A stretch of DNA of 64,000 bases from the NCBI RefSeq assembly GCF_004016525.1, contig NZ_SACJ01000006.1:62001-126000 (forward strand), given 5' to 3'. The translations under genes were made by a program, and so were the position numbers. The notes below the pieces were generated by a model. It ran no database searches and was not told the origin of the DNA. It worked only from the letters and a program-made list of their open reading frames with translations. This document shows, piece by piece, positions 8,752 through 17,174 of this stretch (its first letter is position 1; each line of letters opens with the position of its first letter). Source of the DNA: Flavobacterium sufflavum (lineage in GTDB: Bacteria > Bacteroidota > Bacteroidia > Flavobacteriales > Flavobacteriaceae).

Positions 8752-10989
8752 TTATAATCCCCAGTTTTTATTGGGTTCAGCTCCCATCACAAAATGTAAA
8801 ATTCCGCCTTGTACTATTTGTTGATGTGTAATTGTTGTTTTATTAAATGCAGCACCATTAAGCGTTGCTGATTGGATATAAAAGTTTTTATCTGAAACAT
8901 TTTCTGCTTCAATTATAAAAGATTTCCCGTCTTGAAGATTAATTTTCGCTTTTTCGAAAACTGGGCTTCCAATTTCATATTCGCCAGAAGCCGGATTCAT
9001 CGGATATAATCCCATTGAACTGAAAACATACCAAGCCGACATTTGTCCGCAATCTTCATTTCCACTTAATCCGTTTGGTGTAGTATTGTATTGTGTATCT
9101 AAAATATGATGAACCCAATATTGCGTTTTCCATGGCTGACCAGCATGGTTAAACATATAGGCAATATGATGACTTGGCTCGTTTCCATGCGCATATTGAC
9201 CAATTAATCCTGAAATATCTGCAGATACGTTATTACCAGTAATCTCAGAACTTTCAGTAAACAGTTGTTCTAATCGTTTTGAGAATTTTTCATTTCCTCC
9301 ATGTAAACTAATAAACTCATTTACATTATGAGGCACAAACCAACTGTGTTGCCAGGCATTTCCTTCGGTATAATCGGTATGTTCTCTATGATTAGAATGT
9401 TTAGGATCAAATGGTTCATTCCAAGATTTTCCGTCTTCTGATTTTCCTCGCATAAATCCTGTTGCTGGGTCAAATAAATGTTGGTACGCTTTGGAACGAT
9501 TTAAAAAAAACTGATAATCCGCTTCTTTTCCTAAAGCTTTCGCCATTTGAGCTACACACCAATCATCATAAGCATATTCTAAAGTAATGGTAACCGATTC
9601 GTCCAATAAATTATAAGGAATGTAACCGTACTTTTTGTAGAAATTCAAACCGCGTTCGTCTTGCATCATGGTTGTTTTCATAGCCTCATATGCATTTTCG
9701 GCATCAAACCCTCTAATCCCATTTTTATAAGCATTAAGAATCACCGGAATCGAATGATAACCAGTCATAGTATTGGTTTCGTTGGCGTACAATGTCCAAA
9801 CAGGTAATACTTTTTTGGTCTCATAATAAGCCAACATAGCATTCACCATGCCTGAAACCCTATCAGGAGCCAATAAAGTCAACAAGGGATTTTCGGCTCT
9901 AAAAGTATCCCAAAACGATAAAGTAGAATAAGCCGTATAATTTTTAGCCGTTACAATTTGATCATCTTCTTTTCTAAACTGACCGTTTTTATCACTATAA
10001 GTTACAGGTGCTAATTGTGCGTGATACATTGCGGTGTAAAACATAGTCTTAAGCGAATCTACCGGAGTTTCTACTTCTATTGTAGATAAAGCAGTATTCC
10101 AGACTTTTGCAGCAGTTGATTTTACTTTTTCAAAATTAAAATCACCTTTATCTAAATTATCTTTGGCATTAGCCACACTAACTGATGACAAGGCTACTTT
10201 TACGGCTAACTCGTTACTGTTTTTTTCGTCAAAAAATAATTGTGCTGCGGTTCGTTCTCCAATTGCAGCGTCCATTTTTATTAATTTCCCATCAGCTGTT
10301 AGTGTATATTCTGAAATAGGCTTTGAGAACTGAGCCACAAAAAACACTTTCTGATTTCTTGCCCATCCTGTGCTGTAACGATACCCACTTATAGTCGTCT
10401 CATTTTCAATAATAATCCCTGACTTTGTAGTCTTGTCCCAATTAATAGCAAAACCAAGATCAACCACCACAGCTTGCCTGTCATTTTTAGTAAAAGTATA
10501 TTTATGAAAAGCCGTACGTTCAGACGAAGTTAATTCTACATTAATTTTAGGATCATTAAGAAATACTTGATAATATCCTGGTTTTGAAGTTTCGTTATTA
10601 TGGCTGTACCCTGATTTATAAGGAAGCAAATCACGAGAAGTTACTTTTGTAGTTAAGTTCACTTTTTTATTGATTGGCATGAATAAAATATCAGCCAAAT
10701 CACCAATACCGGTTCCACTCAAATGCAAATGGCTAAAACCGGCAACAATAGAATCTGAATAATGATAACCCGAACACCAATCCCAACTGGAGATACCGTT
10801 GTCCGGACTCGGCTGAAGCATTCCAAAAGGAACTGTTGCTCCCGGATACGTATGCCCGTGTCCGCCCGTTCCTATAAATGGATCGACAAAATTTATCAAA
10901 TCTTTATTGTTACTGTTAATTTTATCACTGTTTGATTTACAATTCGAGAGAAAAACCGCAGTTAAAACAACTAAAGCAATATTCTTCAT
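8752..10989 (-). CDS. GH92 alpha-mannosidase lipoprotein, first gene of the glycan operon
   Basis: This 745-residue product is a second GH92. It starts with a lipoprotein signal (MKNIALVVLTAVFLSNC; Cys17 is the acylation site) and FVDPFIGTGGHGHTYPGATV. The catalytic landmarks HLHLSGTGIGDL, YSTLSFWDTFRAENPL, HGNEPSHH and GNEDCGQMSAWYV are intact. The open frame has eight more codons upstream, but the signal peptide starts at the ATG at 10987-10989. It is the promoter-proximal gene of the leftward operon, 128 nt from the divergent lytS-type gene. Having two diverged GH92 enzymes in one operon suggests sequential removal of differently linked mannoses. Confidence 0.93.
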   Translation of the reverse strand: MKNIALVVLTAVFLSNCKSNSDKINSNNKDLINFVDPFIGTGGHGHTYPGATVPFGMLQPSPDNGISSWDWCSGYHYSDSIVAGFSHLHLSGTGIGDLADILFMPINKKVNLTTKVTSRDLLPYKSGYSHNNETSKPGYYQVFLNDPKINVELTSSERTAFHKYTFTKNDRQAVVVDLGFAINWDKTTKSGIIIENETTISGYRYSTGWARNQKVFFVAQFSKPISEYTLTADGKLIKMDAAIGERTAAQLFFDEKNSNELAVKVALSSVSVANAKDNLDKGDFNFEKVKSTAAKVWNTALSTIEVETPVDSLKTMFYTAMYHAQLAPVTYSDKNGQFRKEDDQIVTAKNYTAYSTLSFWDTFRAENPLLTLLAPDRVSGMVNAMLAYYETKKVLPVWTLYANETNTMTGYHSIPVILNAYKNGIRGFDAENAYEAMKTTMMQDERGLNFYKKYGYIPYNLLDESVTITLEYAYDDWCVAQMAKALGKEADYQFFLNRSKAYQHLFDPATGFMRGKSEDGKSWNEPFDPKHSNHREHTDYTEGNAWQHSWFVPHNVNEFISLHGGNEKFSKRLEQLFTESSEITGNNVSADISGLIGQYAHGNEPSHHIAYMFNHAGQPWKTQYWVHHILDTQYNTTPNGLSGNEDCGQMSAWYVFSSMGLYPMNPASGEYEIGSPVFEKAKINLQDGKSFIIEAENVSDKNFYIQSATLNGAAFNKTTITHQQIVQGGILHFVMGAEPNKNWGL

Positions 10990-11014
10990 AAACGATATTC
11001 TTATATTTAACATT

Positions 11015-11031
11015 AAATTTATATAAATTTG
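11015..11031. promoter_or_regulatory. Divergent control region with 16-bp palindrome and TAnnTTTG box
   Basis: Between the glycan operon and the sensor kinase lies a perfect 16-bp palindrome, AAATTTATATAAATTT (11015-11030). It overlaps TAAATTTG (11024-11031), which fits the Bacteroidota -7 box TAnnTTTG pointing towards the kinase gene. No good -33 TTG is seen at the usual distance. It is a plausible shared operator for both directions. Confidence 0.4.
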
Positions 11032-11116
11032 ACCGCAGTCAAAATAATTTTAGACGGACAACAAAAAAACAAAGCTAAACACCCAAAAAAGGTGTAAGAA
11101 ACCTAAAATCCCTACA

Positions 11117-12175
11117 ATGATTTTCAATTCAAACAAGTTTCATAAAATTCCTTTGCATTACCATATTATCTTTTGGTCAATCTACTTTGTATTTAATACT
11201 TTCAGATGGGGAAGTTATTTTAATGATTATTTGTACTCCTTAAAATCAAATTTACTAGGATTCCCCATTCACATGACGTTATGTTATTTGAACATTCTGG
11301 TACTTATGCCTAATCTAATCTATAAAAAAAGGTATTTTACTTATATAATAGTTTTATTAGCTGCCTTGTTTAGTATGGTCCTTGTAAAGTTTAATCTTAC
11401 CTATTTTCTAATAAGTCATAATGTTTGGCCAGAAGGCCCTGAACATGTAGAAAAATTATCGCTAAACTATACCATTGATATGATGATAGGTGAACTTTAT
11501 GTTATCACTTTTGTAACAGCTATCAAAATCACTTTAGACTTTATAAAAGAACACAAAAGAGTAACTGATCTTGAAAAATCGAATCTTGAAACGGAATTGC
11601 TTTTTTTAAAATCACAAATATCTCCGCACTTTTTCTTTAATACGTTGAATAATATTTATTCGTTATCGGTTGAAAAGTCAAATAAAACACCTAAAATAAT
11701 TTTAAAATTATCCGAGTTAATGCGCTATATGCTTTATGAAACGCAGAGTAAAAAACAAACTTTAGAAAATGAAATTCTTTGCATTCAAAACTACTTGGAT
11801 TTAGAACGCATTAGACATGATGAAAGACTGGAAGTCAATATGTATATTTCTGGCGATATTCAGGATAAAGAAATTTCACCTATGTTGCTACTAACATTTA
11901 TTGAAAATTCTTTCAAGCATGGTGTCAATAAAAATGTAGGGAATGTTAAAATTGATATTAATTTTAAATTCAAAGAAAATTTTCTCTATTTTTCGGTTTC
12001 AAACCCAATGCCTACAATAACCAAGCATGTAGACAATTTTAACAAGTCAAGTGGTATAGGAATTGAAAATGTAAAAAAAAGACTTGAATTAGGGTACAAC
12101 AAAAATGACTATAAACTATCTATTAAAAATAAAAAGAATATTTTTGTTGTTAAACTTAAAATTAAGGTATGCTAA
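11117..12175 (+). CDS. LytS-type sensor histidine kinase (His_kinase family)
   Basis: The 352-residue kinase has four hydrophobic segments in its first 140 residues, then the His_kinase signature LKSQISPHFFFNTLNNIYSL with phospho-acceptor His171, and a HATPase-like end (LTFIENSFKHGVN, SSGIGIENVKKRLELGY). It lacks a periplasmic sugar-binding sensor domain. It is followed 66 nt later by a LytTR response regulator and diverges from the N-glycan operon. Control of that operon is inferred from position; Bacteroidota glycan loci more often use hybrid two-component, sigma/anti-sigma or SusR-type regulators. Confidence 0.9.
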   Translation: MIFNSNKFHKIPLHYHIIFWSIYFVFNTFRWGSYFNDYLYSLKSNLLGFPIHMTLCYLNILVLMPNLIYKKRYFTYIIVLLAALFSMVLVKFNLTYFLISHNVWPEGPEHVEKLSLNYTIDMMIGELYVITFVTAIKITLDFIKEHKRVTDLEKSNLETELLFLKSQISPHFFFNTLNNIYSLSVEKSNKTPKIILKLSELMRYMLYETQSKKQTLENEILCIQNYLDLERIRHDERLEVNMYISGDIQDKEISPMLLLTFIENSFKHGVNKNVGNVKIDINFKFKENFLYFSVSNPMPTITKHVDNFNKSSGIGIENVKKRLELGYNKNDYKLSIKNKKNIFVVKLKIKVC

Positions 12176-12241
12176 TATATACTACCTGTTTTTTTAAATG
12201 ATATTCTTCAAATTATTTTGACTTCTAAATAACAGATAAAA

Positions 12242-12955
12242 ATGAAAATTAAGTGTCTTATTATAGATGACGAGCCATTAGCGATTAATGTTATTAAAAA
12301 TTATCTTGAACAAATTGAAGATTTAGAATTAGTAAACTCTTTCAGTAATTCTATTGAGGGGCTAAATTTCTTAAAAAGCAATAAGGTTGATGTAATTTTT
12401 CTAGACATCAATATGCCGGTTCTTGACGGCATCAATTTCATTAAAAGTTTAGAAAATCCACCCCTACTCATCATCACCAGTGCCTATGATGAATTTGCAA
12501 TAGAAACCTATGAATTAGACGTCTTGGATTACTTAGTAAAACCTATTGAATTTCCCAGACTTATGAAGGCGCTAAATAAAGTCTACAAAAGACTAGATGT
12601 AGCAAACAAAACTCCTCAGGAAAACAGTAAAGAACATCCGTTTATTTTTGTCAAGATTGATAAAAAGAAAATGAAAAAGATTTTTCTGGATGAGATTTTG
12701 GTTATTGAAAGTCTAAAAGACTATTTAAAAATAAACACCACAACAAGTAAATACATCATACACAGCACCCTATCCGATTTCACCAACTTACTTCCGGAAA
12801 GAGATTTTATTAGAATACATCGTTCATACACTATAGCCATAGATAAGATTGATGCCGTTGAAGGAAACAGTATAGAAATTGAAGGTTTGCGATACGTGAT
12901 AGGAAGGTCCTATATTGATGATGTAAAACAAAGAATATTAAATTCGGCTATTTAA
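12242..12955 (+). CDS. LytTR-family response regulator
   Basis: The 237-residue regulator has an N-terminal receiver (LIIDDEP; VIFLDINMP with Asp55 as phospho-acceptor; SAYDEFAIE; LVKPIEF) and a C-terminal LytTR DNA-binding domain from about residue 135 (FVKIDKKKMKKIFLDEILVIESLKDYLKI, then FIRIHRSYTIA). Only the receiver and LytTR domains are present. It is the cognate partner of the preceding kinase by gene order. LytTR proteins usually bind pairs of short direct repeats near promoters; I could not identify a clear pair upstream of the glycan operon. Confidence 0.93.
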   Translation: MKIKCLIIDDEPLAINVIKNYLEQIEDLELVNSFSNSIEGLNFLKSNKVDVIFLDINMPVLDGINFIKSLENPPLLIITSAYDEFAIETYELDVLDYLVKPIEFPRLMKALNKVYKRLDVANKTPQENSKEHPFIFVKIDKKKMKKIFLDEILVIESLKDYLKINTTTSKYIIHSTLSDFTNLLPERDFIRIHRSYTIAIDKIDAVEGNSIEIEGLRYVIGRSYIDDVKQRILNSAI

Positions 12956-13041
12956 TTAAATATATAAATCTCCGTTTTTAATACCTAAACCATTACTTCT
13001 GCAATAGATTAATTTTTTTTTAATCCATGTGGTTAATTAGT

Positions 13042-13060
13042 TTTTAATAATTTCACCCAA
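13042..13060 (+). repeat. 19-bp direct repeat, copy 1 (TTTTAATAATTTCACCCAA)
   Basis: This 19-mer recurs exactly, in the same orientation, at 15057-15075. Two more diverged copies lie inverted in between. The pair flanks the PAS histidine kinase gene. Confidence 0.7.
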
Positions 13061-13075
13061 CTGTAATATAAAAAC

Positions 13076-13120
13076 AAACCCCAAATTGTCTCAAATGAGT
13101 CAATTCCGGGGTTTTCTTTT
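13076..13120. terminator. Hairpin terminator between convergent genes
   Basis: AAACCCCAAATTG and CAATTCCGGGGTTT form an imperfect stem around a 12-nt loop, followed by a T-rich run (TTTTCTTTTG). It fits a terminator for the response regulator and could act in both directions. Confidence 0.65.
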
Positions 13121-13260
13121 GTACTATTTATTTCAAAATAGTGTTAATAAATTTCAATATCAAATTTCTATTTTTACTATCAAAATATCCTAAAGAAACC
13201 TTGAAAATCAAAATCAGTCATTTTTTATTTTTACTTAAATAAACTTAGTACTGAAAATTT

Positions 13261-14370
13261 CTAATCATTGAATGTAATTATAAATTTTGCTCCTTTGTTA
13301 ACTTCGCTTTCAAGGAAAATTTGCCCGCCAAGGCTTGTTACATGGTTGTAGACTAAATAGAGTCCTATACCGTTACTGTCGATATGCTCATTAAATGTTT
13401 GATATAATCCAAAAACTTTATCTTTCACTTTGTCTAAATCAAATCCTATTCCGTTGTCAGTAATAATTAATTGGGTTTTATTATTTCGTTTCACTGAACG
13501 GATTGACATATAGGGAAATGTATCTGGTTTTGAGTATTTTATGGCATTGATAATCAAATTTAAAAAAATGCTTTTTAAGTATAATTTGTTAAAACTAATC
13601 TTGTCTGTTTTAGAAAAATCAATATTTATAGTGGCTCTTGAATTTAGTATTAATGAATTGATAGAAATCAAAACTTCATCTAAAGAGCTTCTTAAATCAA
13701 TTTCTTCTAACTGAGAATCCTGTTGATTTTTAGTATTTAAAAGTCGAATGTATTGATTTAAATTTTCTTTTAAGATGTCTGTAGTGCTTTTTAGAATATT
13801 GATACATTCTAAGGTTTCCTCATTTTTGATACTTTGCAAATCATTCATAAGTTCAAAAACAGCAAGCATATTGTTGACAGGCGATCTTAAATCGTGTGCA
13901 GTTGAATAACTAAGCTGTCTAAATTCGTTATTAATTTCGGTAAGTTTTTTGATGTGTAATTTTCGCTCCAGTTCTAATTCTTTTTTATCGGTAATGTTTT
14001 TAGCAACTGCATAGATTAATTTTTCTTCTTCAACCGGAATTGAAGTCCATAAAAGCCAAACTATTCGGCCGCTTTTTGTTATGTATCTATTTTCAAAACT
14101 AAATAAAGGAACTCTGTTTTTGAGTTCCTTTCGAGCTAAATTTGTCTTTTCTTTGTCCGCATTGTAAATAAAATCATTTATGGGTTTTGCCAATAATTCT
14201 TCATTTGAATACTCTAGAAGTTTAGAGACCATAGGATTAATCCTTTTAAAATAACCATCAAATCCGGCAATACAAAACAAATCACCAGATAAGTCAAAAA
14301 ACTTTTCAAAGTTGCTGAAAAATTCAAAGTCTTGAACGATGTCATTTTCTTTATTTTTTGTCATAGACAT
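13261..14370 (-). CDS. PAS-domain sensor histidine kinase
   Basis: The 369-residue soluble kinase has a PAS domain (about 25-130, with CIAGFDGYFKRINP and the PAC-like YAVAKNITDKKE), a HisKA-like helix with STAHDLRSPVNN (His159) and a HATPase domain (NLIINAIKYSKPD, ITDNGIGFDL, SNGIGLYLVYNHV). There are no transmembrane segments and no adjacent response regulator, so it is an orphan cytoplasmic kinase. It is bracketed by exact 19-bp repeats, which may mark an insertion. Signal and target are unknown. Confidence 0.88.
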   Translation of the reverse strand: MSMTKNKENDIVQDFEFFSNFEKFFDLSGDLFCIAGFDGYFKRINPMVSKLLEYSNEELLAKPINDFIYNADKEKTNLARKELKNRVPLFSFENRYITKSGRIVWLLWTSIPVEEEKLIYAVAKNITDKKELELERKLHIKKLTEINNEFRQLSYSTAHDLRSPVNNMLAVFELMNDLQSIKNEETLECINILKSTTDILKENLNQYIRLLNTKNQQDSQLEEIDLRSSLDEVLISINSLILNSRATINIDFSKTDKISFNKLYLKSIFLNLIINAIKYSKPDTFPYMSIRSVKRNNKTQLIITDNGIGFDLDKVKDKVFGLYQTFNEHIDSNGIGLYLVYNHVTSLGGQIFLESEVNKGAKFIITFND

Positions 14371-14393
14371 TTATTAAAATAATATACGTATAA

Positions 14394-14411
14394 CCCCATA
14401 GGGTGAAATTA
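14394..14411 (-). repeat. TAATTTCACCC-type repeat, inverted copy
   Basis: CCCCATAGGGTGAAATTA read on the minus strand is TAATTTCACCCTATGGGG, matching the family consensus TAATTTCACCCAATGGGT. It lies just upstream of the histidine kinase gene. Confidence 0.6.
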
Positions 14412-14897
14412 AATAAGTTGATTTTTAATAACGTTTGTAGATCTATCAAATATGAATTTATTGACATACTGAATCAAAGTCATTGCTGTTATTTCAGCTA
14501 AAATTCTTGTTTTAAAACACCAGCAAAAGATTTAGCATAATTTCTTCAAATTATAAACTAACAGGCTGCATAATTGTGAAAACTGAGTTTCTTCAATTCT
14601 TTTTCTGGATTTTCTAAAAATATACGGCTGTAATTTATAGTCTTTTTAATTGGATTTTTACTGTTTGAAAAAGTCTAACTGAATCTTCTCCTTTTTATTG
14701 AACTAACTACATTCAATTAAGTTAGAAATCAAACCCGAACTAATTAGTTTGAAAACTACCCCATCACTATCAATAGACATAAATTCAGTAGTCAAACTAA
14801 GTGCTATAACCTCTAAATCAGATACCTCACTACTTCTTCTAACTCTTAATTTAAATACTGAATCGAATTCAGGGAACTTATAACTTATAAAATCTTA

Positions 14898-14917
14898 AAA
14901 CCCATTGGATGAAATTA
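14898..14917 (-). repeat. TAATTTCACCC-type repeat, second inverted copy
   Basis: On the minus strand this reads TAATTTCATCCAATGGGTTT, one base away from the TAATTTCACCCAATGGGT core shared by the four copies in this region. Confidence 0.6.
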
Positions 14918-15056
14918 GTCTTTGATGATAATTTTTCATCAATTCAAGTGATTTCGATAGAAAATAGTATGCAGAACAAGAAAAATTTCATTGAAAAACA
15001 GTTCTAGATACATTTTTTATACCATTTTACAACACAAAAACCGCTCAAAACTGACA

Positions 15057-15075
15057 TTTTAATAATTTCACCCAA
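15057..15075 (+). repeat. 19-bp direct repeat, copy 2
   Basis: Exact copy of the 19-mer at 13042-13060, same orientation, about 2.0 kb apart. Here it is followed by GGGATT, closer to the full consensus ending in GGGT. Confidence 0.7.
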
Positions 15076-15123
15076 GGGATTAAACAACCAAAAATAAACT
15101 AATACACTACCACCAAACTTAAT

Positions 15124-17037
15124 CTAAAAACAATAACGCTTAAACGCCTCAATAGCAGCATATTCAGCTAACCCTAAATCATTATATTTTTTTGCTGTTT
15201 CTCTATTTCTATCTTCAGCACGTACCCAAAACTCTCTACTGTCATCTCCTTGAAACATAACACCGTCTTTTTGAGATTGGTGATAAAAAATAGCATGACG
15301 TTTTTTAAGCACTTGATCTGGACTCATAGGTACTGCCATCTCAATTTGATAGGATTCCCATTCATGCCAGGCACCTCGATACAACCATACCCAACAATCA
15401 TCCATATAACTATTGTGTTTCAATCGTTTTAAGGCTTCAAATAAACTATCTAAACAAACTTTATGAGTTCCGTGTGGATCAGCTAAATCTCCAGCAGCAT
15501 AAATTTGATGTGGCTTGATATCTTCAATAAGATCACACATGATTTTTATATCAGCATCCGAAAGATTTCCTTTTTTTACCGTGCCTGTTTCGTAAAAAGG
15601 AAGATCTAAAAAATGTACATTAGCATCTGCCACACCTAAATATCGTGTCGCTCCCAAAGACTCACTTCTTCTGATCAGCCCTTTTAATTTTCTAACTTCA
15701 ATAGAATCAATATCATTTTTACCTTTATTCTTCAAAAAATTAATAATACTATCTGATTCGCTTGATGAAGAATTTAAAACCGTAGAAACTTCAGCAAACT
15801 TCAAGGCTTCCTCATTAGAAACAGCAATATTTCCTGAAGTTTGGTAAGCAATATGTACCTCATGCCCTTGCTCAACCAATCTATCAAAAGTTCCTCCCAT
15901 AGAAATTACATCATCATCAGGATGTGGGCTAAATATAATAACTCTCTTTTTTGAAGGATTAGAGCGTTCCGGTCTGTAGGTATCATGCGCATCGGGTTTT
16001 CCTCCTGGCCAACCCGTAATCGTATGTTGTAATTGATTAAACATTTTAATGTTTAAATTATAAGCCGTTCCTTCTTCTGCCAGTAAACCTGACATTCCAT
16101 TATCATTATAATCTTTATCAGTTAACTTAAGAATTGGTTTTGTAGTCAATTCGCTCAACCATACTACCGCTTTTAATTTTAATTCGTCTGTCCAAATACA
16201 TGATTTAACCAACCATGGTGTTTTTACTCTGGTTAATTCTGAGGAGGCTTCACTGTCTAAAACAAAAGTAGTATTGTCATGTTCTTGTAAATAAGTTGCA
16301 GGAACTTGAGAAGACATTTCACCTTCAATTGTACTTTTCAAAATATCTGCCTTGCTAATTCCCCAACCCAAAAGCACTATTCTTTTAGCATTGCGTACCG
16401 TACCAATACCCATTGTAATGGCTTTTCTAGGAACATTATCAATTCCTAAAAATGCTGGTGCAGCATCCACACGAGTAAGATGATCCAATGTAATACTTCT
16501 GGTTCCTGAGTTAATATGTGATCCCGGCTCGTTAAATCCAATGTGTCCCGTTCTACCAATTCCTAACAATTGAAAATCCAATCCTCCATAAGATTTAATC
16601 TTCATTTCATAATCAATGCAATATTGTTGTAGTTCTTCAGCACTTACAGTACCGTCAGGAATATTGATGTTTTCAGGAAGAATATTTACATGATTGAAAA
16701 GATATTCGTTCATGAAATGATGATAACTCTGAATATTATTTTTATCCATTGGATAATATTCATCTAAATTAAAAGTTATCACATTGGCAAAACTTAAACC
16801 TTCTTCTTTATGCAATCTAACCAATTCCTCATATACTTTTATAGGCGAAGATCCTGTTGCCAATCCCAAAATACAAGGTTCATTTAATTCTTCTTTTCGC
16901 TGAATTAAATTGGCTATTTCATGAGCCACTAATACTGAAGCTTCTTTTGATGATTCGAAAATAACATTATGAATTTTTTCGAAACGCGTTTCTTCAAACT
17001 TCCCAGCTTCTCTATAACTTATACCTTCTTTAATCAT
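15124..17037 (-). CDS. nagB: Glucosamine-6-phosphate deaminase fused to LmbE/PIG-L-type domain
   Basis: The N-terminal half is a NagB deaminase converting glucosamine 6-phosphate to fructose 6-phosphate and ammonia: LGLATGSSPIKVYEEL near residue 59, FNLDEYYP, and the active-site loop GIGRTGHIGFNEPGS. From about residue 370 a LmbE/PIG-L-like domain follows, with the zinc motif SPHPDDDVISMGG and a later DPHGTH. Such 630-660-residue fusions are common in Bacteroidota NagB proteins, so the fusion is not a frameshift artefact. The role of the second domain, possibly GlcNAc-phosphate deacetylation, is inference. It would consume GlcNAc freed by the neighbouring N-glycan enzymes. It appears to be transcribed alone. 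Confidence 0.92.
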   Translation of the reverse strand: MIKEGISYREAGKFEETRFEKIHNVIFESSKEASVLVAHEIANLIQRKEELNEPCILGLATGSSPIKVYEELVRLHKEEGLSFANVITFNLDEYYPMDKNNIQSYHHFMNEYLFNHVNILPENINIPDGTVSAEELQQYCIDYEMKIKSYGGLDFQLLGIGRTGHIGFNEPGSHINSGTRSITLDHLTRVDAAPAFLGIDNVPRKAITMGIGTVRNAKRIVLLGWGISKADILKSTIEGEMSSQVPATYLQEHDNTTFVLDSEASSELTRVKTPWLVKSCIWTDELKLKAVVWLSELTTKPILKLTDKDYNDNGMSGLLAEEGTAYNLNIKMFNQLQHTITGWPGGKPDAHDTYRPERSNPSKKRVIIFSPHPDDDVISMGGTFDRLVEQGHEVHIAYQTSGNIAVSNEEALKFAEVSTVLNSSSSESDSIINFLKNKGKNDIDSIEVRKLKGLIRRSESLGATRYLGVADANVHFLDLPFYETGTVKKGNLSDADIKIMCDLIEDIKPHQIYAAGDLADPHGTHKVCLDSLFEALKRLKHNSYMDDCWVWLYRGAWHEWESYQIEMAVPMSPDQVLKKRHAIFYHQSQKDGVMFQGDDSREFWVRAEDRNRETAKKYNDLGLAEYAAIEAFKRYCF

Positions 17038-17174
17038 ATACCAATTTTTAATTTACAACATAAAATTACTACTTAATATATTCCTTAAATTATAAATTCG
17101 ACTAATGACAAGCCTACTTCGGCAAAAGACATTTTTTCATACTTTTTCAATAATTTCAAAAAAATCAGAAAAAA

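Larger units (their letters stand above)
12956..13260. other. Convergent intergenic region with terminator and short repeat
   Basis: This 305-nt gap separates the response regulator from the convergent histidine kinase. It holds one copy of the TAATTTCACCCA repeat and a hairpin terminator, both listed separately. I see no gene in it. Confidence 0.6.
14371..15123. other. Long intergenic region (753 nt) with repeats, no gene seen
   Basis: No convincing coding region is visible on either strand. It holds three copies of the TTCACCC-type repeat. The rest is AT-rich and featureless to my eye; it could be decayed sequence linked to the repeat family. Confidence 0.6.
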
